NCBI RefSeq assembly: GCF_001625305.1
Contig: NW_017804109.1
Coordinates: 943,885 to 1,007,884, forward strand
DNA from: Branchiostoma belcheri
Taxonomy: Eukaryota; Chordata; Leptocardii; Amphioxiformes; Branchiostomatidae
Reading direction: 5' to 3'
Length of the DNA: 64,000 nt
Shown here in pieces: positions 1-11,720 of this stretch. The position numbers and the translations under genes were made by a program. The notes beneath the pieces were generated by a model. It was not told the DNA's origin and made no database searches. It saw nothing but the letters and a program-made list of their open reading frames with translations. Position 1 is the first letter of the stretch; each line of letters begins with the position of its first letter.

Positions 1-93
1 CACTCAGGTGTCGGATCATGGAGCTAGAAAAGGTTGATCAGCTCGAAAAATTGATGTCCCTTGCAGGGGTCCACCAACATAAAAGGCTATAGC

Positions 94-166
94 TAAGGTC
101 GGCAGTTTTTTCTATGGTCGGTCGGGAAACAGGAAACACATCATTTTGTTTTCCTAGGCCTTATAA
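94..166 (-). repeat. Dispersed repeat, inverted relative to the 48.7-49.0 kb pair
   Basis: The stretch matches, in reverse complement, the two copies near 48770-48840 and 48990-49060. Shared words are GGTCGGTCGGGAAAC, a CACATCATTTTG-like core and TTTCCTAGGCCT. It has no coding potential and I cannot assign it to a named family. Confidence 0.6.
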
Positions 167-504
167 TATATACATGCCACTACTTGTACAAAAAGGTGGC
201 CAGCGATGACTAATACTCCTTCCTCACCCGTCCATCAACCAAAACACCCGTAACAGGGACAACAGAAGTTTCGGACGCACTTAGATTTTTTTTTTAAACC
301 GGGGCCGGATCAACGAGACTTGAGTACTTCCATATTCCGCTAAGTCTCCCCTTCAGATGTCCTCCTGCTCTGTCACATACGACTGCCGGAATCAAGACAT
401 CTCGGGTGATGGAATGCCGGATGTCCAGCTTTGTACCGCAACTAGATTTTATACAGATTAGTCTAAAAGCAAACTTTTCCAACTCCGGGTCGCAAGTTCG
501 ACAC
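167..504. other. Gene-free stretch, nothing recognised
   Basis: AT-rich with a T-run near 290. A short minus-strand open frame here has no recognisable domain. I see no RNA gene or repeat. Confidence 0.5.
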
Positions 505-840
505 AGAGTGTCCATTTCTGTTAGTATTTGCAATTAATAATTCACAAAAGGACATGTGGTGCCTTTAAAACTAACATATACAATATTCAAAATCATATTT
601 TACAATTACAATACTAGTATTCAAATTGACAATGGCATATGAGTGGAACACTTATGCAAAGGGATGACATGTAGCTAGGGCACAGTGCTTTCTACCGACT
701 GTCCATTTGTGTTATTGCAATTAATAATTCACAAAAGGACATGTGGTACCTTGAAAAGTAACATACTAGTATACAATATTCAAAATCATATTTGACAATG
801 GCATATATGAGTGGAACACTTGTGCAAAGGGTTGACGGCA
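505..840. repeat. Two-unit tandem duplication, about 190 bp period
   Basis: GTCCATTT near 507 and again near 700 each start a unit with AATTAATAATTCACAAAAGG, then a block ending GAGTGGAACACTT. The second unit is shorter by small deletions. No coding content. Confidence 0.85.
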
Positions 841-960
841 GGGCATTCTGTTCACACATGATTAGACAAGGGTATAAAACAAGTTTGACAAGAAGGGAAT
901 TCGAAGGGAGTTTTTATTGTTTCTCTGTATGAAATAGTGACCGTTCAGATTTGTGTGTAG

Positions 961-1495
961 CATCCTAAGAAGAATCTGGTTGACTGGGAACCCCCTCTCA
1001 CAGCCTCAAATGACCACGCCCCCATTCAATTTTTTTTTTCAGTGGGGCAATGAAAGTTGTAGTCTGGGCATTATGGCACTTTTTTCATTACGAACAATAG
1101 TCTTAGAACCCCCTCTCACAGCCTCAGATGACCACTCCCCCATGCAATTTTCCTTGAATCTTTGAAAGGTACATTTTTTTCTTTTTTTACAGTGGGGCAA
1201 TGAAAATTGTAGTCTGGGCATTATGGCACTTTTCTCATTATGAACCCTTGGGAGAATCTGGTTGATCTGGAACCCCCTCTCATACCCTCGGATGACCACA
1301 TCCCGATTCGATATTTCTTGAATCTTCAAAAGGAATCTGTAAGTTGGCTTTTTTTTTTACAGCGGGGCAATGAAAATTAGGTGTCGTAAACAAAATCAGG
1401 TCTATGTGGCCTTGGGAGAATCTGGTTGACCTGGAACCCCCTCTCACACCCTCGGATGACCACTCCCCCGTTCAATTTTCCCAGAGAAGTGGCGT
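961..1495. repeat. Minisatellite, ~150 bp units with 3' splice-site-like motif
   Basis: About four degenerate units, each with AGAATCTGGTTGA, GAACCCCCTCTCA and GATGACCAC. Three units carry a long T/C run closing in CAG before GGGGCAATG, the CAGs ending at 1042, 1192 and 1362. A stray related unit lies at about 2180-2290. Short open frames here are repeat shadows. A transcript crossing this on the plus strand would meet serial acceptor-like sites. Confidence 0.85.
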
Positions 1496-2784
1496 GCCTT
1501 TGCCACACCTGTGCCGGCCCCGATCAATGCACCAGCCACCCAAGAAGGGAAAATTATGACGCTGTGATATAATACAGCAGGCAGGGCTGGTCGCATCGCT
1601 GCACTGATATTGGGGGGCGAGCGCCCGGCTGCCTGGCGAAAAACTACCGGTCAGAGCGACCATACGCAAGGTGCGTGCAACCGCACACGGCAATCAAGAC
1701 TGGGGTTTTACTAGTGCCGCGTGTACCGGTTCGCTGGAACTAGTTCTGGACTTGAAAAAATGTTTAGGTGTTTCCTACATGGGTACAACAACCTTAAACT
1801 TTTTAAGTCTAATGTCAACAAACATTTGTCCTCACTGGCTGTACAGTAACCCAAAACATTTTAGTGGCTCCCATGAGCCTTGATTTGTGGTGAAAAAAAT
1901 TTTTAAAAAGGTTCAAGTCCAAGAAAAACTGAAGGTCTGGAACTAGTTACAGACATACAAAAAAAAATATCACATTCCCCTTTTTGTTCTAACTAAGGGA
2001 AAACTTTAATAGCCAAAAATTTGCGCTGGAAAATGAAGAATTTAAGTCCAGACTTGCATTAGTCCTAACCTAAAGCATATGCAAGGTGCTCACAACTGCA
2101 CACGGCAATTTAGACAAGGGTTTTAGTTTTTACTGCGTGACTAACTTTCGTCACAAATGTAGCAAATTTTACGAAGCGCGGATAAATCCTTGAAAGGAAT
2201 CTGTTTTAAAATTTTCTTTTTTTTATGGCGGGACGATGAAAATTGTAATCCGAACATTATGGCACTTATAAAATCTCATTATGAAAAAATTAGTGCATCC
2301 ATGTGTTGAAGATGACTTGTTATTGACATTAGTCAGGGCTTGAAACATCATTTTTTACTGCATACCTACACAGGTACGATGAAGTACTAATACATGTACA
2401 TGTAACTGTTAAGAAACCATTAACTCTTTCTTCCATATTTCATCAGAGGTGGTAACAATTAGTACACACATACTCACTATCCAGTTTATTGTCTAGTACA
2501 GTGAACAAAAATATACATCCACTTGTATCAGGTACATGATGATGATGATGTATCAGGTACATGGACTGGTTAAGGTTAGGTGCAGGTAAGATATCTGAAA
2601 CACACCTGCATAGTTCCAACAAAGAGGCCTTGAACTATATTTACCAAGACCAACCCACAATACAAATATCACAATCCATCCATATATAGCTTCTTAAGTT
2701 ATGCTGGCAACACTAGGCAGAAACACAGATAAGCAACACTTCTGTTTTTCACTTAGGTAATTATCTTTACCAAAGAAAAACATA
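1496..2784. other. Gene-free, with a repeated 60-bp segment
   Basis: A segment with GCAAGGTGC, CACACGGCAAT and TTTTA...TGCGTG occurs near 1668-1725 and again near 2080-2145. Position 2180-2290 is an outlying unit of the preceding minisatellite. Otherwise AT-rich DNA with no convincing exon. Confidence 0.5.
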
Positions 2785-3027
2785 TTGTTTTTGCTATGTT
2801 TCATCTTCTTCTTCTTCTCCAAACACTGACCTCTGACCTAGTCAATGACCAGACTGTCAATCGCCACGGTTACATAACTCCAGTGTTGGGTTACATAATG
2901 TTGCAATTTTATAATAGGAGGGATTTAGACTCCTCTCACCATATATATGAATGTGTTTGAGTAATAATTAACAGAGCAGACCATATGCAAAGATAAACGT
3001 GATGCTTTGCAAATGTTACCTTTCTAG
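2785..3027 (+). mobile_element. Helitron-like non-autonomous element, copy 1
   Basis: About 240 bp shared with 51608-51854, 52688-52955 and 58317-58555. Common blocks are ACATATTGTTTTTGCT, GTTGGGTTACAT, GTTGCAATTTTATA and ATATATGAATGTGTTTGAG. The 3' end has a hairpin region built on GCTTTGCAAATG, then a few bases, then CTAG at 3024-3027 followed by T. A hairpin before a terminal CTRR with insertion next to T is the known Helitron 3' structure. The 5' end is not fixed (no clear TC start). No Rep/helicase is present, so it would be non-autonomous. Confidence 0.5.
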
Positions 3028-3033
3028 TTTACT

Positions 3034-3130
3034 TAGCCTGGTTACCAAACCTATTATAGCTCCCGAGTCCTACCTATTTGCGGAGAGGATGTAGGACTCT
3101 GGAGCTATAATAGGTTTGGTAACCAGGCTA
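3034..3130. mobile_element. Hairpin MITE (hAT-like), 40-bp arms with target duplication
   Basis: Almost the whole element is an inverted repeat: a 40-bp left arm starting TAGCCTGGTTACCAAACC and a right arm complementary to it except for one base, separated by 17 nt. The flanks carry the direct repeat TAGTTTACT at 3025-3033 and 3131-3139. An 8-9 bp duplication suggests hAT-type insertion. It landed exactly at the end of the Helitron-like copy. The near-perfect arms suggest it is young. Confidence 0.85.
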
Positions 3131-3139
3131 TAGTTTACT

Positions 3140-3713
3140 AGCATCTGCTGATGGTATTTCCAGCCCTGTTAGATATCATACGAGCGATCACAATCACGGT
3201 CAGTCGAGCTTGACCAATCAAAGATGTAACTATCTACAATAACACGCCGCGGTCTTATCGTCTAGCTCTGTCATCTGAATCTCATACAATACTGCACCGC
3301 ATAAACAACCTTCATTAAACATCTGTGGTTAGATTTAACTGTGGTTATAATTATAATACCCCTGTGTGAGGGCCAAGTTGTGTGATCATTGTATGATTGC
3401 AAACTGAATGTATTCTCATGTCGATGAAGGTAAGACATCCAGGTAATTAAGATACGCCATAAAAATAGTTACTTAAGCAACTGGATATGATTTTGGAAAC
3501 GGTCAGACGTTTTAGCTAGTATCTTAAGCTTTTATCAGTGACTGAGAGACCAGAGGAGAAATGCAGGTTTATAAGCACTAACCATTGATTGATATGCAAA
3601 TAAGTGAATGTATTCTTGCGATAGTCTTGTACATATCCTGCAAAATTCGGCTGTCTAGCTGAGGAAAAGGCTTAGTTTTTACAACCCAAATGACTCAGTG
3701 ACTAACATAGGAC
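3140..3713. other. Gene-free stretch with a short dispersed word
   Basis: A segment near 3470-3520 (AAGCAACTGGATATGATTTT, then GGTCAGACGTTTT) recurs near 16905-16955 as a diverged copy. No exon or RNA gene recognised. Confidence 0.5.
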
Positions 3714-3897
3714 TACAGTCAAACCTGTACAAGTGACCACCTCTACATAAGGTCCACCTGACCACTTTTTGGTAGCCGGGCTTAATTAGATGATTTTCCC
3801 ATTGACAAGAACCCTGTCTATAATGACCACCTGTTCATATAGACAGGATTTTATCAGTCCCCTGAGTTTGGTCTCCTTGTTTTGACAGTTTTGACAG
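3714..3897 (+). mobile_element. pogo/Tc1-like MITE
   Basis: The left end TACAGTCAAACCTGTACAAG is the terminal motif of a common invertebrate MITE. The right end finishes in TTTTGACAG. The body (GTGACCACCT, GACCACTTTTGGT, TTTTCCCATT, CCTGTCTATA) matches the reverse complement of 14950-15110. TIRs starting CAGTCAAACC next to TA fit the pogo/Tc1-mariner group; the superfamily is inference. Confidence 0.7.
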
Positions 3898-3899
3898 CA

Positions 3900-4510
3900 G
3901 GGCACCTTAACAAAAATATGACAGAAAAAAAGAAGAAAAACACAATCAACCATCTTCTTCGTAACCATGCAACAGACTTGGTCAGGCCTAATTGTAAAAG
4001 AGAAACAGAGCTAGATGTTATAAGTAAGATTTGATAACAGGTGTCAGTACAAAAAGGTGACAGAAAAAATAAAAAAATTAAAAACACATTTAACCATCTT
4101 CTTCACAACCAATAAACAGACTTGGTCCTGCCTAATTGTGCCATTAAAGAGAAATGCAGAGCTAGATGCTATAAGTAAGATTTGATAATAGGTGCCAGTG
4201 CAAAAAGATGACAGAAAAAAAAGAAAAACATGACAGAAAAAAAACAACATAATCAACCATCTTCTTTTTTTTTTCCATGAAATATGTAGAGTTTAATATG
4301 TAAAATTGTTATTGGTGGGATTTGTCTCATTGTATATGGAAGTAAGGTCGTAATTAACAGTTTAATTTATGGTTTTCTAAACTCAATTTTCTATTTTTTT
4401 TCAACCATCTTCTTCGTAACCATGCAACAGACTTGGTCCTGCCTAATTGCACCATTAAAGAGAAACGCAGAGCTACATGTAGACGCTATAAGTAAGATTT
4501 GATAATAGGC
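3900..4510. repeat. Minisatellite, four units of ~150-165 bp
   Basis: The anchor CAACCATCTTCTT (or AACCATCTTCTT) recurs at about 3947, 4092, 4254 and 4402. It is followed by AACAGACTTGGTC, CAGAGCTA and TAAGTAAGATTTGATAA, and preceded by GACAGAAAAAA runs. The minus-strand open frames are low-complexity shadows. Confidence 0.85.
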
Positions 4511-4684
4511 AGTTAAGCTAAGACCTTCTCCCTGCTGATTTCTTCGGCAGATTTAGGACACGATGCGAGGATCTACTTTTCTGCGCAAATTCGCAAACTT
4601 TACAACCTCTGTCTGCGATTCCTTTGTAATTGCACGGACTATCCCTGCTGAGAAATCCACACATGACCTCAACAATACTTCCTG

Positions 4685-5110
4685 TTTTCGTGCGATCCAT
4701 TAAAAGTAAAATATCGTTATCATTAAAACAAAGTTTTGACAAAAAATTCCAAAAGCTTTTTGGCAAAAATTCAGACTGAATTTGAAATTTTTCGCATTTA
4801 TTCCTCAAAACCATTACCTTCTGAAGCAAATATTCTAATAAACCAATCACCTGTTTTTGTGCGATCCATTAAAAGTAAAATATTGTTATCATTAGAGCGA
4901 ACTTTCGACAAAAATTCCACGTACATGTTTTCCCACTTGTTAGAGACTGAATTTGAGATTTTTCCATTGTTTTTGTGTGATCCATAAGAGGTAAAATATC
5001 GTTATCATTAAAACAAACTTTTGCAGACAAAAATTCCAATTTATAGCTTCCACAAACATGTTAAATACTGAATTTGAAATTTTTACCATTTATTCCTAAA
5101 AACTATTAGC
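4685..5110. repeat. Minisatellite, three units
   Basis: GATCCATTAAAAGTAAAATA (or a close variant) recurs near 4697, 4863 and 4980, each followed by TCGTTATCATTA-like sequence, GACAAAAATTCCA and GAATTTGAAATTTTT. Spacing is uneven (about 170 and 117 bp), so one unit is shortened. Confidence 0.8.
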
Positions 5111-5289
5111 TTCTGAAGCAAATATTCAGAAGTTATTAACACATACCAAAAGTTATTCCAACACTAAGTACAACAAAAAATACAATTGTCAAAGGATCTT
5201 TTAGCTACATGTGTTGATGTTTAAATGTCATTTTCAATTAAATTATTTCATTTTCTTAAGTTATTGCAGTATCCACAAAGAGTTACCAA

Positions 5290-5670
5290 AAGAAGAAAAA
5301 CAGTCAGAATGTAAAGAAGAAAGAAATACAAATCATATCTTAAAATAGTCTGGACATCATTTATATTTAAGTATTACTGCTTCAAAATCTGCCAGTATTT
5401 TAGATGATAGCTGTAGTTGTTTAGAGATACTAGCAGAAGTGAAAAAAAATTATACAGTAACAATCCGAATGTAAAGAAAAAAGAAATACTGCTCATATCT
5501 TAAAATACAATCGTCTGGTCATTTTTTACATTCTATCTATTAATACTTCGAACTCTGCCAATATTTCAATATTTAAGATGTTAGCTGTAGTTGTTAAGAA
5601 ATCCTAGAAGTAAAAAAATTACACAGTAACAATCCGAATGTAAAGAAAAAAGAAATACTGCTAATTTTCC
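5290..5670. repeat. Minisatellite, two to three units of ~165 bp
   Basis: AATGTAAAGAA followed by AAGAAATAC recurs near 5308, 5468 and 5636. Units also share CATATCTTAAAATA and TTAGCTGTAGTTGTT. AT-rich, no coding content. Confidence 0.8.
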
Positions 5671-6225
5671 ATTGCAATTTCCTGGTAACAAGACTCTTCG
5701 CCATCCCTCTGTCACAAAAGGCTTATAAAATCCAAAAGCAAATTCATAAAAGTTTGTACTTGAATAAATCAGGAATCATCATGATCAAGTCTTTACTGTT
5801 GGTCCCCATCCTCACACCTCTAAAAGTTCTGATGCATGGTTTTAATAGAAGTTAGCTCCACTCCTGTCACTTCAGGGCGAGACATCATCTAAAAGACTGA
5901 ACTAATCACAAACAAGACATAAATTACGCGTCTACAGGGACCCAGACCATCCTCTCCCGATCTCACTTCGGCATGCACAAAGGCTATTATTTCCAAACCA
6001 ACTAACTTTCCCTGTCATTCTCTAGTGACTTTCTCGCCTTCTACAGTAAATTACGTGGAGGCCCATTAAACCTATGGCTGTATGACTGCTAATAAGCTAT
6101 AGGCCTGCACCGTTCGGGTTCGAGATGTGCGGGGTATAAAATAAACATGTGCAGACGCGATCCATCTGCGTGTCAAAAATCACTGCCGCCTCGTAATTCT
6201 ATTGTGTGATTAAGTCACGGACACA
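5671..6225. other. Gene-free stretch, nothing recognised
   Basis: Single-copy looking DNA between two arrays, with mixed composition and a slightly GC-richer part near 5930-6180. No open frame, RNA gene or mobile element I can support. Confidence 0.45.
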
Positions 6226-7740
6226 TTTAGGAGATGATCTGCCCTCGAATGGCTTCGTACGGTCTCTTCTACTTTTATGAGTTGTAAATATATTTTTGTA
6301 CAATCAAACTCCATACAACTATAGGGTGGAAGAATAGAAAAAGAAATTCCGTATTTTCAAGAGTATATTATGATCTGCCCTCAACTGGCTTCATACGGTC
6401 TGTTCTACTTTTATGAGTTGTAAATTTCTTTTTGTTCTTTCTTACAATCAAATTCAACTATAGAATGCAACACTATAGAATAGAATGGAAGAAATTCTAT
6501 ATTTTCAAGAGTATTTTCTGCTTAAAAGTCACGGACACATTTAGGGGATGATCTGCCCTCGAACGGCTTCATGTGGTCTCTTCTACTTTTATGAGTTGTA
6601 AATATCTTTTTGTACAATCAAACTCCATACAACTATATGATAGAAGAAAAGAAAAACTGGAAGAAATTCTGTATTTTCAAGAGTATATTATGATCTTCCC
6701 TCGACCAGCTTCATACAGTCTGGTCTACTTTTACGAGTTGTAAATTTCTTTGTTCTAGCTGACAATCAAATAGAATACAATACTATAGAACAGAATGGAA
6801 GAATTTCTATATTTTCAATAAAATCAATATTAATATTCACGGATATAGTTAGGAGATGATCTGCCCTCGAATGGCTTTGACACAGTCTCTTCTAGTTTTA
6901 TGAGTTGTAAATTTCTTTGTTCTTCTTGACAATCAAATTCCATACAACTATAGAATCCAATACTATATATACCGGTAATATATATAGAATAAAATGGAAA
7001 AAATTCTATATTTTCAAGAGTATATTCTGCTTAAATTTTTAGTTAAAAGTCATGGATACAGTTAAGAGATTATCTCTATTCGACCGGTTTCATACAGTCT
7101 CTTCTACTTCTATGAGTTGTAAATTTATTTCTTTGTTCTTCCTTACAATCAAATTCCATATAACTATAGAATGGAAGAATAGAATGGAAGAAATGATATA
7201 TGTTCAAGAATAAATTCTGTTTGAATGTCAAGGATATACTAGTAGTTAAGGGATAGCCTCTGGTTGCTTGATGCAGTCTTGTTCTATTTTTATGGTTTGT
7301 TATTTGCTTATGATCTTTTATAGTTCAACAAATTCTACCAATTGAATCTCAAAAATGCCACGTTTTATAAAGTAATTCTATTGTCTGATTAAGTTAGTAT
7401 TTGAGTGTGATCTTTAGCCTCTCTCTGCTTGATACAGTCTGTTCAAATTTTATGAGTTGTGATTTTTTTGTCTTACTTGTAATCCCTCGTGGCACAACCT
7501 TTTCTACAATCAAATAGAATTTTTGCTGTAAAAAAGTCCATATTTTCAAGAGTAAATCTTTTGCTTAAGCCATGGATAGAATTAGGGGATTGTCTCTGCT
7601 TTCATGGATTGATATACCGGTAGTCTGTTTTACTTAATATATAAATTATGATTTTGTTTGTTCTTGCTTGCAATCATTTATGGCTCACCAAATTCTACAC
7701 ACAGACTAAAAATACATCTAATTTTTATGTTTGTCCAATG
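6226..7740. repeat. Large minisatellite, ~9 degenerate units of ~150-190 bp
   Basis: The anchor GATCTGCCCTCGAA and variants recur near 6235, 6371, 6548, 6692 and 6857, with weaker forms near 7070, 7255, 7425 and 7590. Each unit has TTCTACTTTTATGAGTTGTAA, a CAATCAAA block, ACTATAGAAT and TATTTTCAAGAGTA. Divergence rises to the right, as expected for an array homogenised at one end. Unit length is in the range of amphioxus intronic minisatellites. Confidence 0.9.
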
Positions 7741-8250
7741 AAGCTATATTTTCACTGATTTAAAGCAACAGGAAATCCAACAAAATCGAGAATTGAATCC
7801 AGCCAAATCCTTTGGCATATTTTTGGCCAACCTTGCCAATTTCTGCCTTTCCATTTCCTCCCAAAGGTGTCTGGTTGGAACTACAAAGTCAGACTGACAA
7901 AATCCTTTTTGATTCCAATTTCTTTCTTACTCCAAAATGAAAACAAAAATGTCTGAGTTACAGTAGTTTAAATATAGCACACGCTCGGCGACGCTTAGAA
8001 ATATATCGCTAAACACCATTTAAGTGCTCAATCTATATTATTCCCTGCAATTGGGCCAATTTATTTTGCATACCCCAAAGCCATATTAAGCTGTTAACTC
8101 GCCACTGATCCACCCTGAGCTTAAAGCCATATTTTATGTGTCATTTGTTTTAATACGTTTCCTTTCTGTATCCACATATTCTTCAGATTTATATTCCTAG
8201 GACTAGTATGTAATGTGTAAATTGGATGAAAGAATTATCTAGTATTTTTT
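7741..8250. other. Gene-free stretch between arrays
   Basis: AT-rich, no open frame of note and no repeat partner found by eye. Confidence 0.45.
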
Positions 8251-9170
8251 TATTTCCATTTCTAAAAATAGCTGTAAATATGGGTATACAAGAGTTTTGA
8301 TTTTAATTTAAAGACATTTTCTCTTGCAGTACCATACATTTATATAATGGTCAATGCGCGTTTAAGGCTGATCTATAAAGGAAACATTACCTTTGGTCAT
8401 CATTTCTGAATATAGCTGTGAACACGGTTACACAAGAGTTGTGATTTTAATTTCAAGTCATTTTCTCTTGCAGAATCGTACACAGATATAATCGGCATTG
8501 CCGTCCAACTCATTTAACCTGACTATAGAGAAAAGAATTATCTTTGGTCATCATTTCTGAAAATAGTTGTGAACACGGTTATACAAGAGTTTTGATTTTA
8601 ATTTCGAGGCATTTTCTCTTGCAGAATCCTACACAGATATATGTCATTGCCTGTCTAACTATTTTAACCCGATCTATAGAGAAAAGAATTATCTTTGGTC
8701 AATGGTAATCATTTCTGAAAATATATAATATAGTTGTGTGTGAACCTGTGTATACAAGAGTTTTGATTTTAATTTCGAGTCTTTTTCTCTTGCAGAATCG
8801 TACACAGATATAACCGTCATTGCCAGTCTACATGTAACTCATCTAACATGGTCTATAAAGGAAAGAATTATCTTTGGTCATCATTTCTGAAAATAGCTGT
8901 GAACACGGTTACACAAGAGTTTTGATTTTAATTTCGAGGCATTTTCTCTTGCAGAATCCTACACAGATATAATCGTCTAACTCATTTAACCTGATCTAGA
9001 TCTACAGAGAAAAGAATTATCTTTGCTCAATGGTCATCATTTCTGAAAATATATATATAGCTGTGAATACAAGAGTTTTGATTTTAATTTTGAGGCATTT
9101 TCTCTTGCAGAATCGTACACAGATATAATCGGCATTGCCGTCTAAACTCATTTAACATGATCCATAGAGC
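8251..9170. repeat. Minisatellite with a 3' splice-site-like motif in each of six units
   Basis: Six units carry CATCATTTCTGAA, ACAAGAGTTTTGATTTTAAT and TTTTCTCTTGCAG. The CAG ends fall at 8329, 8473, 8624, 8795, 8954 and 9110, spacing 144-171 bp. The motif after CAG (AATC.TACACAGATATA) is also conserved. A polypyrimidine tract closing in TTGCAG is a textbook plus-strand acceptor, so the unit may derive from an intron end. Confidence 0.92.
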
Positions 9171-10030
9171 CTAAAAAGACCCTGACACTAACATCAATCA
9201 TAATTCCTACCAACTAAGGAACTTTTCAGGTGCATCTTTCTGTCCCGCTCATTATATCTTAAACCCAACTCAAGATCATCATTCACCTCAATTATCCGAG
9301 ATGGTGCGTAAGATCCCTTTTGTCCGAGTAACATCATTAGTCAGCACCAAGACAACTTGGAGAAGTTCTGACGTTTGACAAGTGATCCTAATTAGAAAAA
9401 GTTTCCGTTCGCCGGCGCTTTGATGTCTCCCTATTATAAGTTTAATTGCAGTTCTGCGCCGAATCCATCAAGCATTTCTGACGTAACCGTAGAACTTCTG
9501 ATTTAATGATGCACTTGTGTTATCGTTGTTCGAAGAAGGTAAACACGGTTATCCAAATCACAGGTTCACAACGATCGCGTATAATTTGTGACGCGACTTT
9601 TTCCCAGATCACGGGAAGGACATAATCCCTGTACACCTCCCACTGATGAGGTGGAAACGTTGCAAAGTCAGTATTCATATTTTCTTAAAAGTCAAGCGCT
9701 CCAAAAATCAATAATCCCCAACTATAAATCGAAAACAAAATTCCCAAACCGTCGGCAATAAAGGAGGACCTAACCAGATCACTTACAGCGCCCGCTGACC
9801 CGTGGAATATAAGATATGAAATCGGGTGGGCGATGGAACTCCAATAATTTCAAAAGAGGCTAATCCATGACCCACGGATGTAGTTTGGCCGCCCCGTGCC
9901 AGTTTCTTCATTTATGTCAATTGGGCTGTGCAGGGTGCGGCCGGCGGGTTGTTTTATGTGGCGTTTTACGGCGGGGGCCGCGCCGGCTTCTGATAGACTA
10001 ATCCTCGCCGGGCCGCGATAATTGCTGTCA
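9171..10030. promoter_or_regulatory. Candidate cis-regulatory island (GC-rich with ATTA sites)
   Basis: After the array the DNA becomes single-copy and mixes GC-rich blocks (9930-10015: GGCGGGGGCCGCGCCGG) with homeodomain-type ATTA/TAAT words and CAATTTATTTTGC-like elements. No open frame is convincing. The composition fits conserved regulatory DNA, but conservation cannot be judged from one sequence. Confidence 0.3.
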
Positions 10031-11140
10031 TTTGAAGGTTGGGCACTTTGTCACCATAACGCCCAAATTTCCATGCTTTTACTACATTTTGCCCAACGCT
10101 GGTATATAATGCGTTCCTCCTTCCCCCACTTTAATGAGTTCACCGCGCATCAAGACATAAACTCAAGCAATAAGATTCTGAAACGTTTTCTCATAAGCTT
10201 ATAGAAGTTGAACTCGCTCCAATCATTTTTGGTCTTTTTAATGTTCATCTTTGTCCACTGTTACAGTTAGTCATACATTTTGTATTTTCAATGCTTTTAT
10301 ACTATAGCGATTTGTTCTATCTGACTGTAATGCGTTTCTCCCAACTTAAATGATTTCGGTATCGTCCATCATACTTGTACAAAACTTTGGCAACTTTCTT
10401 TCAAAAGTTTTCCCCAGGTCACTTACACTTGTCTTTCATAATAAAAAAAGTTGGTCTCTGCATTTTTCACTGTCTTCAAAGAAAAAGTCATGTCCAGACC
10501 CTAACGGAGATTAGTAGAAATAGAACTTAAGTTTGTAGCGTAATAACTTAGCTTAGCCACTTCCAATTAGCCTCTGGGGATGTACTAAAAGATTGTTATC
10601 ATGCTGACTGCCAGCATTTTGACATTGGAGAGATTGTCACCACAATGAAAAACTCACCACAGTGGTATTGTAGGACAATGAAACTACTCTCCAACCCCAA
10701 AAACTTCATTTAATTTAATGACCCAATTGCTCAAGACACGTGACTTTATGCACAAATTTTGTAACTTGGAGGAAAAGTTTAATTGCTCCACAACGCAACT
10801 TACCAACTTCCACGATAACTTTGCTTGGCACCTTAGCTTGCCCCACCCTGGAATATCATAATAAGACGCACATTCCTCCCAACTTTTTTACCTCCGGGGA
10901 AGGAGATATCCTTCCGCGAGGAGGTTTTACTATTGTTCGAAACATTTCTGTCAGCAGCTGTTTCTCGCGATCGGCTGGACGGATTGGTCTGTTGTTCGGT
11001 ATACGTATTGCTGTTGGGCTGCAGATGATGCAGAACGTTTTTGTTTAATTGCATATGTGTTTATGGGCGTCGAAATAAAAGGTTTTTAAGTGCTCCGGAC
11101 ACCCCCGTTATGCTGAAAATGGAATTTACCATGTTGTTAA
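10031..11140. other. Gene-free stretch, nothing firm
   Basis: Short overlapping open frames on both strands near 10740-11050 and 10022-10204 show no domain and no splice context. I see no repeat or RNA gene. Confidence 0.45.
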
Positions 11141-11720
11141 GGAATGGGGAGGTTTCAGTTTTGGGTCTTACCATTTAAAAGGGGTCAAACAGAGGGGTGT
11201 CTGGTTCCGATAAAAACGTTGGGTGACGGCGCAGCAATGACGGCGCGGGATGACGGCGGGGCTAATGGCGCGGGTGACGCTGAACGCTGGGTGCAAGCCG
11301 AGTCAGCGCTAGATCTTCGTGTCGCGGCATTTATTTCCAGAAATACGGCGATACACGTCAATTTATTTCAAGTACGGCGCGTAGCTAGCATGGCAGCAGC
11401 CAGCAGAAGCGGTGGGCGGGCGTATGCAAATCTTGCATGACGTATCCGCGTTACGCGTCTCTGATTGGTTGTTCGCTTCAGCTGAGATCGCCGGGCAGCA
11501 ACATGAAGGGCGCGGGGACGCGATTTTTCTGTTTGAAAATATGCACTAAACGCTGTTTTCCAGGACTGCATAGCCACATCTAGTGAAAAAGTGCACAATT
11601 AATATAAATTTGGGGGGAAATATTTGTTTCTTTGTCGATTTATGGTGTCGATTTAGGAACCCGGAAGTGCAGCCGAGACCAGCGCGCAGCGTAGACCAGC
11701 GTGGCAGTTTGACGTGTACG
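11141..11720. promoter_or_regulatory. CpG-rich candidate promoter without a visible gene
   Basis: Dense in CpG compared with the flanks. Visible motifs are an octamer ATGCAAAT near 11422, TGACGTA near 11439, an inverted CCAAT (GATTGGTT) near 11463, an E-box CAGCTG near 11480, an AT-rich ATATAAAT near 11601, and an ETS-type CCGGAAGT near 11661. The two short open frames here look like GC shadows. A start site for an unseen gene on either strand is possible. Confidence 0.35.
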
